A stretch of DNA of 64,000 bases, taken from assembly GCA_937625935.1 (NCBI GenBank), contig OW569395.1, positions 186,001-250,000 on the forward strand, read 5' to 3'. This DNA comes from Tetramitus jugosus. Its lineage: Eukaryota > Heterolobosea > Eutetramitea > Acrasida > Vahlkampfiidae. The translations under genes were made by a program, and so were the position numbers. Below the pieces are notes generated by a model that saw only the letters and a program-made list of their open reading frames with translations, had not been told where the DNA came from and ran no database searches. Position 1 is the first letter of the stretch, and each line of letters opens with the position of its first letter. Of this stretch, positions 1 to 11,800 are shown piece by piece.

Positions 1-1
1 G

Positions 2-1021
2 AAACAGTATTCAGTATCGTCTGCTAGCAGCGATAAGTCAAGTGAAAATGCTGAAAGTAACAAATCGTCGTCTGCTGTCGAGTTGTTTGACATGTCCAGA
101 GGTATCGATTTTCAACACGTTGCCGCTGTGATCAATTTCGATGTACCAAACACACCTGAAATGTACATTCACAGAATTGGTCGAACGGCTCGTGCAGGAA
201 AGTTGGGTGTTGCTGTTTCGTTGCTTCACTACGATGAACCTGATTATCGACAATCACTGGTCGATGACAACAAGGACAAGACCAGTCAGGAACAACAGAA
301 GAAAGCAGAGCAGTCACAAAAGTTTACTGACAAGTTGAGATGGAACAATATTGTCAAGCACATGTACGAAACAGAGTACAAGATGACCAATCATCATGAT
401 GATGATGATCAAGCCAAGAGCATCTTTGAAATGGAACAATTGATGAAAGTATCAGAGTATCCCGATATTGTGCTCAGCGAAGTCGAAGCAGCACGGTACC
501 GTATTTCTGATCTCTACCGTCAATCACTGAAGATGGGTAACAAGATCAAACTGGACTCTATCAAATCAGAAATTCACAATGCCGAGTTGCTCAGTGCTCA
601 ATCACAAATGAGCACGACTCACGATAGAGCAATGAATGCTGTTGTTGCTTCATCTATTGGTGCTCGTGTGAATCACTTTGTCGTCGGTGAATCCGAGTAT
701 GAAGACGTGCCGAGCTATTTGGATGTCAAGGGTGAGAAAGACAAGTACCTCTCACAGTCTAATCTACTTGGTGATCGTGCGGCACAACAGTCCATGAAGT
801 TGAACGAGCTTGTCGATCAGAAATCAAAGAGAAAGAAGAGACGAGAAGATCCGTTGTTCCAATTCGATGCACCAGAGAGGAAGAAGAAGCTTGAGGAGAA
901 GAGACATGCCAAAGACAGAGAGATGATGCACAAGGAAGTCATGAAACACAAGCGAAAGATGGGTCAGGTGTACGGTGACATGAATCCTCACAACAAAAAG
1001 TCCAAGAAGAATCATTCATAA
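2..1021 (+). CDS. DBP9: ATP-dependent RNA helicase, DBP9/DDX56 type (5' truncated by window edge)
   Basis: The reading frame is open from base 2, so only the C-terminal part of the gene is present; TTG at 83 is internal and not a start. The visible part begins at the end of the second RecA-like domain: an SRGIDF motif (motif V) is followed by [12 protein letters not shown] (motif VI, arginine finger). The long charged tail carries lysine/arginine clusters such as [10 protein letters not shown] and ends in KKSKKNH. The basic C-terminal extension after a DEAD-box core and the DVPSYL segment fit the DBP9/DDX56 subfamily, nucleolar helicases needed for 60S ribosome assembly. Motifs I, II (DEAD) and III lie outside the window, so catalytic competence cannot be judged. 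The next gene is convergent and ends 43 bp downstream. Confidence 0.85.
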   Translation, partial: KQYSVSSASSDKSSENAESNKSSSAVELFDMSRGIDFQHVAAVINFDVPNTPEMYIHRIGRTARAGKLGVAVSLLHYDEPDYRQSLVDDNKDKTSQEQQKKAEQSQKFTDKLRWNNIVKHMYETEYKMTNHHDDDDQAKSIFEMEQLMKVSEYPDIVLSEVEAARYRISDLYRQSLKMGNKIKLDSIKSEIHNAELLSAQSQMSTTHDRAMNAVVASSIGARVNHFVVGESEYEDVPSYLDVKGEKDKYLSQSNLLGDRAAQQSMKLNELVDQKSKRKKRREDPLFQFDAPERKKKLEEKRHAKDREMMHKEVMKHKRKMGQVYGDMNPHNKKSKKNHS

Positions 1022-1063
1022 ACAGTTGTGACGAAATTAATTTAGCAAATATAATTATTATTG

Positions 1064-4003
1064 TTATGGTGAAGCAGAGGTCGTGTCTTCGACAGTTTCC
1101 CCAGACCCAGATGAAGTTGATGAGATAATGTTGCTCACATCCTGCTCGGTCAATCCAGAAACATACATGACAGCACCTTCGAGACATGTCAAATAATAAA
1201 CCAACTCTGGCTTTTCTTCTCTCTCCTCTGGACTCATAAACTTGGCCATGAGAGCCAAGTTGGTATGAATAAAGGACAGTGAGGCTCTCGAAACAACATA
1301 CACTAACAGAGGGATCAGTTCATCAGCACCAAATGTGAAATCCTTATTCTTGAGTTCACACTGCGCCTTTGCAATCAGATGAATCTGCTTTGAACACACG
1401 TGCACACAGTGAAGCATATCACTAGGGACAGTGCAATAGGAAATACAGCTCAATATATCAATAGGAACGGCATATGGCTCCGTTATGGACTGAATCTCAT
1501 TCTGTTTCTCCAACAACTCGGCACTGATATCATCGCCATCATTGTTGATGGGCAGGAATCTCTGTGCAACACCCAACTGTTCAGCAGTCAAGCTTGCCAC
1601 CATTTTTTGCTGAGTGCAGAATTGATTGTTGTCATAGTCATTTCTTATTGACTCCACATGATCAATCTCGCTCGCAATCACACTTCCGAAAATAAAGTAA
1701 TGAACGAGGTACCGCAGAACTTTCAATGTTCTTGCATCACGTGCAATGCTCGATTTCTTGTTCAATGTTAATCCGTTCAACTTGTTGATATAGTTGACAA
1801 AGCTTGATGCATATTCCACGAGTTCTGCTGATGGAACACGATCGAATCCAACATTGTTCACTTCATTTACAAATGTTCGAATAGATTGACCCTCGGCACT
1901 TCTAACATCACCCACGATACAATTGAACTCGTCCTGCAACCGCGTTCTGTCCACATGTGCCAACACATCTTCAATGAACTCTGAACAATTATTTAAAATC
2001 TTTGGTTTCTCTCGAGGCACAACAGCTCCATTCACATTGCTTTGCTGACTATCGGTATCATCATTCGAATACTCAAACACGGGAAACTGGTCAACAATTC
2101 GCCTGAGTGCTCCTTGTTGCTCCCGTTTGGTTCTCGACTTTTTGTGCGCTCCACTGTTCTTTCTCGCAACTTGATACTCTCTCTCCAATCGCTTACTCTG
2201 AACTTCCAATTGCTTAATAATCATTCGTCGTTTCAATAGAGGCTTCCTCTGAACAATCAATTGATCCACATTCAAAAAATAACTCGTCTTTTCCTCAATC
2301 AAATAACTCGGTAGAATCGTCTTGTAATCTTCACTGCTACTACCACCATTGCTATTGCTTGAATAATTTTTGAGAATATCCAGTGCTTGAATCGTATCAT
2401 TCAATCGATCCCTCAACATTTGTTTGACCAATCGTTCCATTCTAGCCTTTCTCTGCAGTTCCATGATGCGAGAAATGTAGTAGCTTCGAAACACTCGAAT
2501 CACACCATTCAATCGACACGATTTCAAATAATTTAATTCTCTATAAATAAACAATCGTTCGACTTGTTCCTTATTCTTCAATTCTCTGATTGTGTATTTG
2601 CAGTCCTTTAGATTTTGATTCAATCGCTGTTCATATTTTGTCAATTCTTGAATCCATTGATACAGTGTATGTGGTTGATTATTGTTACTGTTATTATTAC
2701 TACTATTATTACTACTATTACTATTATTGTTACTATTATTGTTATTACTATTATTACCATGAAGATTATTGCTACTGTTATTGTTGCTATTGTTGTTATT
2801 AGTGAAAAGTCTCTGTAATAGACTCTTCTTTTCTACATGATTGGTTGTTGTGCTGCTCACTGGTGTCGTTGGAGTCGTTGTGTCTACTACTGGATCAATA
2901 GTTGTTGTGCCACTTGTTGATACTGTTACATTATGACTACCACTACTACTACCATTACTGCTACTACCACTACTGTTCGTATGGCTATTGTTATTACCAC
3001 CAAAGAGAGTGGAAAAGGAACGTGAGACAACATTGAATGCAGAGGGAGGTGCATTGGGTGAGGATGCAGCAGCAGCAACAACCGACTCTCCACTGTTGGA
3101 AAGCTTTCGAGGCGTAATCGACGTGGAAGACGAAGATGACGAAGAATCGACATCCAACTCTCTCATCTCCGGCATGTCTAATTCTCCTATTGTCATCGGA
3201 GCGGAGTTTTTACGACAGAGTGGGAGAGAATTGGCCTCTGTAGTTGGCGCCAAAAAATAAGAGTGATGAACGACTGTTGGCGCCAAAATACTTCCCTTAT
3301 TGCTGTTGTTGTAATTGTTGTTGTTGTTGTTCTGATGATTTTGTTCGTTACGAATGAATTGACGCATATGATTTCTGACATTTCTCTTTTGACGTCTTCT
3401 CGACTCATCCATCTCCTCCTCATCGTCATCTACAGTGTCACCACTCTCACTGAAATTTAAGAAAAAGGTTTGTTTCTCTTCTGACATGTTGGATTGAATT
3501 TCTTCGTCCCATGCAGAGTACATTTCAGTGATCCATGATGGCTTATTCGCATTGTTATTGTCATCATGATTATTGTTATTATTGTTATTATTATTATTAT
3601 TGGACGAGTGTTTTTCATGAAGAGCACGAGTTGTTGTTGCTGTGGTTGCATTATTCAGCTGCTGTTCATCATCGTCATTGTCCTCTGTTGTCAAATCATC
3701 ATTTTCTTCTTCTTCTTCTGCTTCGTCGTCTTCACTGTCACGTTCCACTTGCAAGTGTTGCAATGGTTCAATGTCTCTTTTGGAAAGTTTGAGGTGATGA
3801 CCATTTGAGCGCTTACGAGTCATGATACTAGTTGTTGCTGTGGTTGTGGTGAGCTTTTGTCCACCAACACTGCTGACGTGCTGAGGAGTTGCCGTGGAAA
3901 TGAGACTCTTTCGAAGAACGATATTCCGACTCCTACTACGACGTGGGGTGATGACTTCATCTGTTGCTTCTGTATGCTGTTGTTGTGGTTGTTGCTGCTC
4001 CAT
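1064..4003 (-). CDS. VPS9-domain protein, putative Rab5-family GEF
   Basis: 979 codons from ATG at 4003; the start lies in a clean context just before poly-Gln. Residues 1 to about 440 are low complexity, with acidic stretches and long Asn, Ser and Thr runs. Residues about 440-650 are helical and basic. Residues about 665-960 form a VPS9 domain: the hallmark GADELIPLLVYVV (near 890) is followed by the F(I)HTNLALMAKFM helix and a YYLTCLEGAVMYV end helix. VPS9 domains catalyse GDP/GTP exchange on Rab5/Rab21 GTPases, so a role in early endocytic or phagocytic traffic is inferred. The aspartate of the GADE motif, important for exchange, is present. No FYVE, RIN or ankyrin partner domain is visible. 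It is divergent from the gene at 4370, leaving about 370 bp for both promoters. Confidence 0.88.
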   Translation of the reverse strand: MEQQQPQQQHTEATDEVITPRRSRSRNIVLRKSLISTATPQHVSSVGGQKLTTTTATTSIMTRKRSNGHHLKLSKRDIEPLQHLQVERDSEDDEAEEEEENDDLTTEDNDDDEQQLNNATTATTTRALHEKHSSNNNNNNNNNNNHDDNNNANKPSWITEMYSAWDEEIQSNMSEEKQTFFLNFSESGDTVDDDEEEMDESRRRQKRNVRNHMRQFIRNEQNHQNNNNNNYNNSNKGSILAPTVVHHSYFLAPTTEANSLPLCRKNSAPMTIGELDMPEMRELDVDSSSSSSSTSITPRKLSNSGESVVAAAASSPNAPPSAFNVVSRSFSTLFGGNNNSHTNSSGSSSNGSSSGSHNVTVSTSGTTTIDPVVDTTTPTTPVSSTTTNHVEKKSLLQRLFTNNNNSNNNSSNNLHGNNSNNNNSNNNSNSSNNSSNNNSNNNQPHTLYQWIQELTKYEQRLNQNLKDCKYTIRELKNKEQVERLFIYRELNYLKSCRLNGVIRVFRSYYISRIMELQRKARMERLVKQMLRDRLNDTIQALDILKNYSSNSNGGSSSEDYKTILPSYLIEEKTSYFLNVDQLIVQRKPLLKRRMIIKQLEVQSKRLEREYQVARKNSGAHKKSRTKREQQGALRRIVDQFPVFEYSNDDTDSQQSNVNGAVVPREKPKILNNCSEFIEDVLAHVDRTRLQDEFNCIVGDVRSAEGQSIRTFVNEVNNVGFDRVPSAELVEYASSFVNYINKLNGLTLNKKSSIARDARTLKVLRYLVHYFIFGSVIASEIDHVESIRNDYDNNQFCTQQKMVASLTAEQLGVAQRFLPINNDGDDISAELLEKQNEIQSITEPYAVPIDILSCISYCTVPSDMLHCVHVCSKQIHLIAKAQCELKNKDFTFGADELIPLLVYVVSRASLSFIHTNLALMAKFMSPEEREEKPELVYYLTCLEGAVMYVSGLTEQDVSNIISSTSSGSGETVEDTTSASP

Positions 4004-4369
4004 GGTGTCTGAACTTGAAACAGTTGATAGACCGATGACTTACTTTTGTTTTTGGTGGGACAGAGAGACAGATACCCTTGAAGTTACGAATTGGTGAGAA
4101 GTGAGGGTTTAGGTGTTCGACGATGTTCTGACACGAAAACCAACACTCACATCCAAGATGTCATGGGGCAACATCCAACCTCACACAATGATGGGTGACA
4201 ACAATGTAATGTGAAGAACGGCGAATCAGAATGACTCACTTGGAGTAAAGGAGAGAGTCAACCAAGAGTCGGGCTTTCATTTCGCCGATGACATTTCCCC
4301 TCCAAAAAAAACGCAAGCATCATCCTCTGTGATTATCCAACATAAACGTCGACCATAAACAAAATCAAA
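4004..4369. other. Divergent intergenic region between VPS9 gene and 4370 gene
   Basis: This 366-bp stretch should hold both promoters and 5' UTRs. I see no RNA gene or conserved box. There is an A-rich stretch near 4305 and AAACAAAATCAAA immediately before the ATG at 4370, typical of an A-rich protist leader. Confidence 0.5.
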
Positions 4370-5447
4370 ATGACAAGCATTCCAGAGGAGGAAATCAAAC
4401 AAAAGCTCAGAGCTGATTACATCAATAGCCTAAAGCTTGACATTGCAGAAGAGCTCCCTCTTCCACCAAAACCAAGCAGAAGAAACTTTAGCGCACATGG
4501 AGTTTTTGAGTACCCAACTACCCCTGAAGGAAAAGTTGCAGTGACTATTGGATCTTCTGTTCTATTGGGTGCCTTTATTGGTGCCACTAGAGCATGGTTC
4601 TACGATTATAAGAAAATTCCAAATATTCAATACATGCAATCATTGCGTGTGAATGCAAGAGTATGTGTGTTTGCGATATGTATATTTTGTTGAATTTGGA
4701 TCCATATGTGTGATTTTATTCTTGTTGTTACTATTCATTGTTTCATCCTGTTTTGAAAAAAAAAGCAAAATTTTGACTCATCCGATGATTTTTTTTGTAT
4801 CCATGTGTCTGTGGATGACATTGACTCAATATATATATACATACAAAATGATGATAACGAATCAACTAATGATATGACAATAACAATCATAATAATCAAA
4901 ACAATAATCATACTCATACTCATAATCATAATCATACTCATAATACTGACATGGATGCACAATCAACAAATTAACAAATTAACAATAGTACATTAAAAAA
5001 CCAATGTTTGCTACAATTGCAATGGGTACCACATGGGCACTTGTCAACTATGCCATGGACAAATACAATACAGAGATGGTCAGACCAGTGAACACTGAAA
5101 AGGAACAATCATTGACTCAAGATTTCTGGAAGGCCACTCTTGCTGTTGCCTCTGCTTCTGCAGTTACTGGAAATCCATCCTTTACTTTGCCAGTGGCCTT
5201 TGGAGTCGGTTCAGTCTACTTGTACTATCGTTACATGAACGCAACTGGATCTTCTATGCAACTGGTGCGCAAGGGACAAGAAGAGAGATTGAGAGTGAAC
5301 TCAAATCCAATGAACTACAAGCCAATTGATTCCTTGTTCAAGTTGAATGAAAACAGAATCAATTATACCTTCTTTTATGAAGATCGTATGGATAAGCCAC
5401 CAAGAAGAGCAGAAGGTTACACAGACGTTGAATACGTGGAGGAATAA
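4370..5447 (+). CDS. Four-helix membrane protein, Tim17/NDUFA11-like (two exons)
   Basis: Two exons give one 249-residue protein: 4370-4660 and 4989-5447, phase 0. The intron 4661-4988 starts GTATGT and ends ACAATAG. Joining exon 1 (ending VNAR) to YIKKPMFATIAM restores one frame. The intron-retained frame stops soon after the donor. Four hydrophobic segments are visible: about residues 52-73, 101-119, 137-152 and 164-184, rich in Gly/Ala/Ser. The hydrophilic N-terminus (about 45 residues) and C-terminal tail resemble small inner-membrane proteins of the Tim17/NDUFA11 kind, which would place it in respiratory complex I or the import machinery. That assignment is weak; the gene model is strong. 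The intron is simple sequence (CATAATCATACTCATA-like repeats). Confidence 0.8.
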
Positions 5448-5896
5448 ATATAGAGAGAGAAATTTAAATGATATTGTTTTTTGAAGTAAGTAATGACAGT
5501 TCATTCGTTTGTTCTCTTGCGCGCCAGTTGTGGGAACCCAAACTCTCTCATCCATCAGGTTCAGCATAGGTTGAACTGTTTTGTTCAACATGTGGGCAAG
5601 AGAACGAAAGAACACACATGATGACACGCGATAACCCGAGGAGCATATGTCTATTTTTTCCACGCTCCTCGTCACATATACCTCATATTGTAATTGAGCC
5701 AGTGAACGGTGAATTTTGTCCGCTGATTTACGAAGGGGTTTCGTTCGAGTTGTTGGTCTTTCTCAAAAATCAACAAGAAAAAAATCTCCTGTTTTGTTGA
5801 TAGAGTAATCAACCAACAAATATTGTACCATAGAGCTTTCAGTTCTCCCAAGGTTCCTCCCTTAACAAAAAAGATATCCAGAGACACAAGGGAATC
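5448..5896 (+). other. Intergenic region upstream of the giant gene
   Basis: 449 bp between two plus-strand genes. It should hold the 3' UTR of the upstream gene and the promoter of the giant gene. Only short out-of-frame ORFs are present, and no RNA gene or repeat is evident. Confidence 0.4.
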
Positions 5897-8800
5897 ATGT
5901 CGTCAGCAGAAATCCCAGAGCAGGTTGCTAAGCTCATGAAAGAGACTGGTACTAACATTACCAACCCAAAGGATTTGGAAGCTCTCTCAAAAGTTTCAGT
6001 CAGACAATTGGCCAAGTTGTTTGATGAATTGGCTAAAAACTCAAGGGCTAGTAACCTGAACAAGAAATCGACTGCCGACATTTTCAGATCGTGGACCAAG
6101 GCTGTTGTCGAGCAATTCCATGAAGGAGGTGAAGAGCAAAAGAAGAGAGTCAAAACCAGTGCTGAAATGTACTTGGATCGACAAAACCAAATCTTGACCG
6201 ACAATGAGATGAAGGAAAGAAGAGAGGAGTTGGTGGAGATTGAAGGCAATATTGCCAAGGCCAATGCAGAGTTGGATAAATTAAAGGTGACACTTAAAGA
6301 ATCTGCTGCTAAGAATGACAAATCTGCAGTTGAACAAATCAAAAGAGACATGGAGGACTTGAAAACCTCGAAGCGTGGTGACATAGAAAAGAGTGACAAG
6401 AGAAAGGATGTCGCCTTTTATAAAACAATCTTCTATCATAAGAAGAGAGATAATCTCGTTAGAAAGTCTGATGATGACGACAAGGAGAGAGATGAAGATG
6501 GAAAAACAGAGAAGGAGTTTGTTGAAGATAGTTTGTTTCAAGATAAGTGGAACAATGCAGGAGGGGTAGATGAAACAACAGTTATTATGGAGATGAACCC
6601 TAGTGATTGTGTGGAGGAGGCAGAGAACAAATTCTTGAGATCATTCGGAACTGATATTCAAGGAACAAGTTCAAAAAGTGTTTCATCTTCATCTTTCAAG
6701 TGCCATAAGAAGGGAAAGAAACATCCTGTGGTGATACGCACAGTGCTCGAGCGAGTGGATGAAGAGGGAGTAACAAGAGCTACCATTACAGCTCGTTGTG
6801 CGGGAGAATTTGCTTCAAATGAAATCAAAGAGAACATTGAGCAGTCGATGGATTCGTTGAAAGAGGCAGAGGCAGCTGAGGCTGAGAAACGATATCAGTC
6901 TTATGATGATCGTACAGAGACAACCTCAAATATTCCTCTAGCGGGAACAAAAAGATTAGTGGATGCATGGGAAAGAATGATGCAATCTGTGGCTACAGAT
7001 AAAGCAATCTATCCGGTATACACCAGGGGCGGTCGAGAAAAGGGTCGATCAGTGATGCTCGGATCTGACTACAAGAAACATCCTGTAGTATTAAGGTCAG
7101 ATCTCAAGAATGATGGAGGAGTCTATTCACTCGATCTCTCATGCAAAACACCAGTCGGAGAAGAGGAAGAGGGAAAAGTCTTGATGGAGGCAGTTGAATC
7201 GGTTCTGTTTGAGACAGGATTTGAGTTTGTGAGCAAATTGAACCAATCATCTCTAGAGGTGATTGTTCCAGGCATTCCCGATGTAGACGATGCAGTGAAA
7301 AGATTAATCGATGGGGCAGGATCACAACCCGTTGGTGGAGATCATTCGACAAAAACAGGAGAATTACACTTCATATCGAAGAAGAACAAACGACATCCAG
7401 TCTTTATGAAAGCTGTGTTAGATGAAGACGACGACAGAGTAAAAATTCATCTTACACTTTGTGGTGATGACAAGGGGGTTGTTGACGAGATTGCCAAGGG
7501 TATGAAGGAGTCTGTTGAGAGAGAAGAAGATCCTGCCGAAAGGTTTGCAGATGAATGGGATTTGGCAGAGGAAAACGAGTCTCATAGAATCATAGATCTT
7601 AATTGTGAACAAAACGTGGACGAGGCAACTGAGAACTTTATTCAGAACACAGGCATACAGGTAGTTGGAGTTGTTCAACAAGAAAAGAACGATCGATTGA
7701 TTAACTTCTATGGAAAGAATGGAACCAAGAAGCACCCTGTATTGATGAGAGCTACAATTAAGAGAGACGAAGAAGGAGTCGTTGTGGCTGATCTGAAAGC
7801 GAGAGGTCCTAGTAAGAAAGAGATACGCGCTGATCTTGATTCCTTGAAAGAGTCCCTTGCTTCAAATGATCCTCTCGCACGTTTTGAGAGCGAGTTTGAG
7901 AATCTAGGAGAATCATCAACAAGGAAAGAGGACATTCAAATCCCTAGAGTTTCAACTCTCATCGATATGTTCGAGAAAATGGGAAAGGCTGCAGATTCCA
8001 AACCTTTTGTGAACAGGTCAGATAGAAAGTTAGGACATATCGGATTTATTGGAAAGAAGAACCCTGAACATCCGGTGTATATGAAGGGTAAAGCTGTTAA
8101 AATGGAGGATGGAAGTTACGTGGCCCAAGTGGAAACACGTTGTAATGAAGAGCATGCTCGCTGCGAGTTTTTGAACCGACTCAAAGAGGATCTCTTTGAT
8201 AACGATTGGAACAAATATGGAGCTGCCACAGAAAAAGCAAAGTCTGTTGAGATGTTGGCTGATAATATCGAAGACTCCATCAAACAATTATCAGATGCCA
8301 CTCAATCCCTTCCTACTTCAACAAGGGCAATAGGCAACAAGACTACTGTTTCAATCTACGGAAAGAGACAAGGAAAACATCCGATAATGATGAAAGCAGA
8401 GATTGAACAGAAATCTCCTGGAGTTTTTCACACAATTGTTAAGGCAAGATCGGACGACAATCAATTTAGAGATGAGATGACAAGTGATGTCGTCACACAA
8501 TTAGATCCCATCACTACGTTTGACAAAGTATGGGATGAAAATAAGGGATCTGAGAGAGCTGATGTTGTAAATCTCCCAAATGTTAGATCGCTTATTGAGG
8601 CATTTGAAAGATTAGGGAAAGCGGCTGACGTACCCGTAGCTAAAAGGCCTGGAAAAGTGGGTCAGTGTGCCTTCTTTGCAAAGAAGAATCATAAACACCC
8701 AGTGCTTATCAAAGCAAATGTCAGAGAAAATAACGATGGAACTTTTTCAACAGAGCTGTCTTCCAAATCTGAAGATCAACAACTACTTAAAGTATCTATT

Positions 8801-11800
8801 GACGAACTTCAAGACTCATTGTTCCAGAATGAGTGGCAGAGATTGGGAGAGGATTTAGAATCATTCAATCAAATTGAAATTTCTGGAGATAGTTTGGATG
8901 CGGCCATCAGAAAGGTTTCCAATGCTGCCGGTACCCTACCAGTCGGCAGTATTAAGACTGAAGGAGATAAACATATTGTGTCTTTTTATGGAAAGAACAA
9001 TGAAAAGAAACCAGTTTTGTTGAGGGCAGAGATCTCTTCTAATGGATCTGGAAGTTTTTTGGCTGTTGTTCAAGCACGAGCTGAAGATGAAGATGCGAGA
9101 GACGAGGTGTCTCTAGGCTTGAAGGAACTTCTAGAGAGAGGCGAGGATCCAGCGTCTGTGTTCCAAGATTCTTGGGATCAACTACATGCTCATCATCAAG
9201 AGTTGACTCCTTATGACTTGTATTCAAACGATCTCAACGCCGCAACGGACAAGCTAATTGACGATTTAAGCATCATACCCGCTGCTCCAGTGAACAGAGA
9301 CGGAGAAAAAAATTCAGTGGACTTCCATGGCAGAGATAGTGACAAACCTGTGTTGCTGAGAGCCCTCATTGATAAAGATGGAGATGGAAATGTTCAAGTT
9401 CAAGTGTCTGGTCGGTCTGAGAGTGCCGATGCTCTTTCTTTGTCTTTGAAGGACGTTCAAGAGATTTTAGAGAGCAAAGATCCCAACAACGTGTTCGAGA
9501 GACAGTGGGAGAGTCTAGGAGAGGATAAACAACATAGCAATCATATTCATTTCCCGAATGTGAAATCTCTGGTTGATGCTATGGAATCATTGATACATGC
9601 AGCAAACACAGATCCAATTAGGAGAAGGGAAGACAAAAAGAATGGCAAGTGTGCTTTCCTGAAAAAGACTCAGAAGCACCCTATCCTGATAAAGGCAAAA
9701 GTGAGCGAGAGAGAGCCATGTGAATTTGTTTGCACTCTTGAGGCAAGATCTGAACTCCCTCAAGAAGATATTCTTAAAGAGATAGATTCTCTGGGAGGAG
9801 AACTATTTAACAACGCTTGGGCAGAACTCGGAGAGGGCACGACACATAACAAGGTTGTTCCATTTGAAGGATTGGATATTGATAACATCTTAGAGATTTT
9901 GTCCAAGGAAACAACATTAACTCCAATTGGGGACCTAAGAAAGGGACACAAATCACTTAACTTGATTGGAAAGATGAACAAAAAACATCCGCTTCTACTG
10001 AAGGCTGACTTTACAAAGGATACGGACGGAAAGGTCATCTGTTGTTTAAGTTCTGTCTGCGACGACGAGTCAGAAAGATTAGAAGCAGTGGGAAGCATTG
10101 ACGATCTTCTTGAAAAGATCTCTAACCCACTCTTCCGAGCTGCTCTTGCAAAATCAAATCAATTCTCCAACCTCGGGATACCACACAAATCATCAGAACC
10201 AGAAATGATGACAAAGAAGGACGACGATATCGCTATTACTGTGATCAAGCATGCATTCAAGGATAATGCTGTGATAGAAATCGCTTGTAAACCGATAGAT
10301 CCTCTAGAAACAAAACTCGACTACACTAAGGTTTCGTTTGGTAATGAAGGAACAATTAGACCAGTGAAGCAGAGTACTACGAAGAATGGCACTGGATTCA
10401 ACACATTCGCAGAGATGGGAGGAGTTCCGGGAGATATTGAGGGAACGTTAGTCACACTAGCGACAACCAATCTGAACAGTGGAGAAAGTAAGAAGTCTAT
10501 AATACCTCTTGATATCATCACCATCACACCAGGTGACTTTGTTCGAGATTCGATTGTCAATTTTGACAAACGATGGGAGGAATTGGGGGAGAATTTTGAT
10601 AACGAGTATATTACTCAATTTGATTTCTCAACTAAGGATGATGTCAAGTCAGCTGTGCCCAAGACGATTGAATACTGTCCTCTGATGGCTATCAACAAAG
10701 ACGATAAGATTGATGGTGACAAGCACATTCTCAAATTTTCGGGTGCAGCTCCAAAGAGAGACGGTATTGATCCAAATGTCTTGATGCAATGCACCGTTTA
10801 CAAAGATCCAGAAGGAAATATTTCTTTGATGGCTGTTTGCCGTTCCGAGGATGAAGTTGCAAGAGTTGATATTCCTGAAGAATTAATCCAAAAATTACGA
10901 GTCAATAAGAGCAAACTAGAGAGTGATTTATTTAGAGATATCTTATCTCAACATCCAAAGATTGCCGAGCTAGGAGTTCCTCACAAAAGTTCTCCTGCAA
11001 TCCATTTACTCAGCAATATAGATTATAGAATAGCTGTTACGAAGCACTCGTATGCTGAACATGTCGTTCTTCAGTTTGATTATCAGAATCAAGCTTCTGT
11101 AAGCGAACTCAACAACATTTTGACAAAGTGCAAGGAGGGAAATCCATTTATTAATGATAGGGATGGTTTAATTTTCGAGAGAGCGATTAAGACCGGAGTA
11201 ACACCGACGGGATCAACCTCATACGGATTTATCAGGTTGAAGAAAGTGGAATCAAGTCATTTCGCAAGTGGGACTTTCTTAACGCACACAAAGTTTGAAA
11301 GCCAAAAGATGGACTCTGAAGTGACCCGTGCCGGAGAAATTGCAACAGTTGAGTTGGATTTGTCCCCTTTTAAGATGTATACAATGGATTATTTGGCAAA
11401 CAAACATGTTGATGATGTTGCTGAATTATTCAAGTCCCTCGAAAATGAGAGTTGCAAGAGGGCGATCAAACTCGAAAGACTCAGCTTTGAGGAAGTTAGA
11501 GATCGCGTTTTGAGAGCTGCTTGCTTGAATTTGGCTGATTATGAAGCCAAGGGTATTGGAGGATGCTTGAAGTTCTCAGGAGAATTAGTAGATGGTGAGC
11601 ATGTTCTATTAGAGGCCGTTGTAAGTCCATTGGATGAAGAGAGCTGCTTGATCGAGTTGACTGGAAGATCAACGGTTCCTCTTTTGAGAGAGAGCTTCCT
11701 GAGAGACGTGGAGGAGTTGATCAAGTGTCCCTTGGTTGTTGTTATTGAAGAAAAAGACAACAACGGACAAGAAGAATCAAGAAAAGGAAGGAAACCGTTG

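Noticed and set aside
2590-2818. Tyr/Cys-rich plus-strand ORFs
   Set aside because: They are the antisense of the poly-Asn tract of the VPS9 gene.
4653-4996. ORFs inside the intron of the 4370 gene
   Set aside because: Simple-sequence translation (Ile/Met runs) with no start context; the GT-AG intron explains the region.
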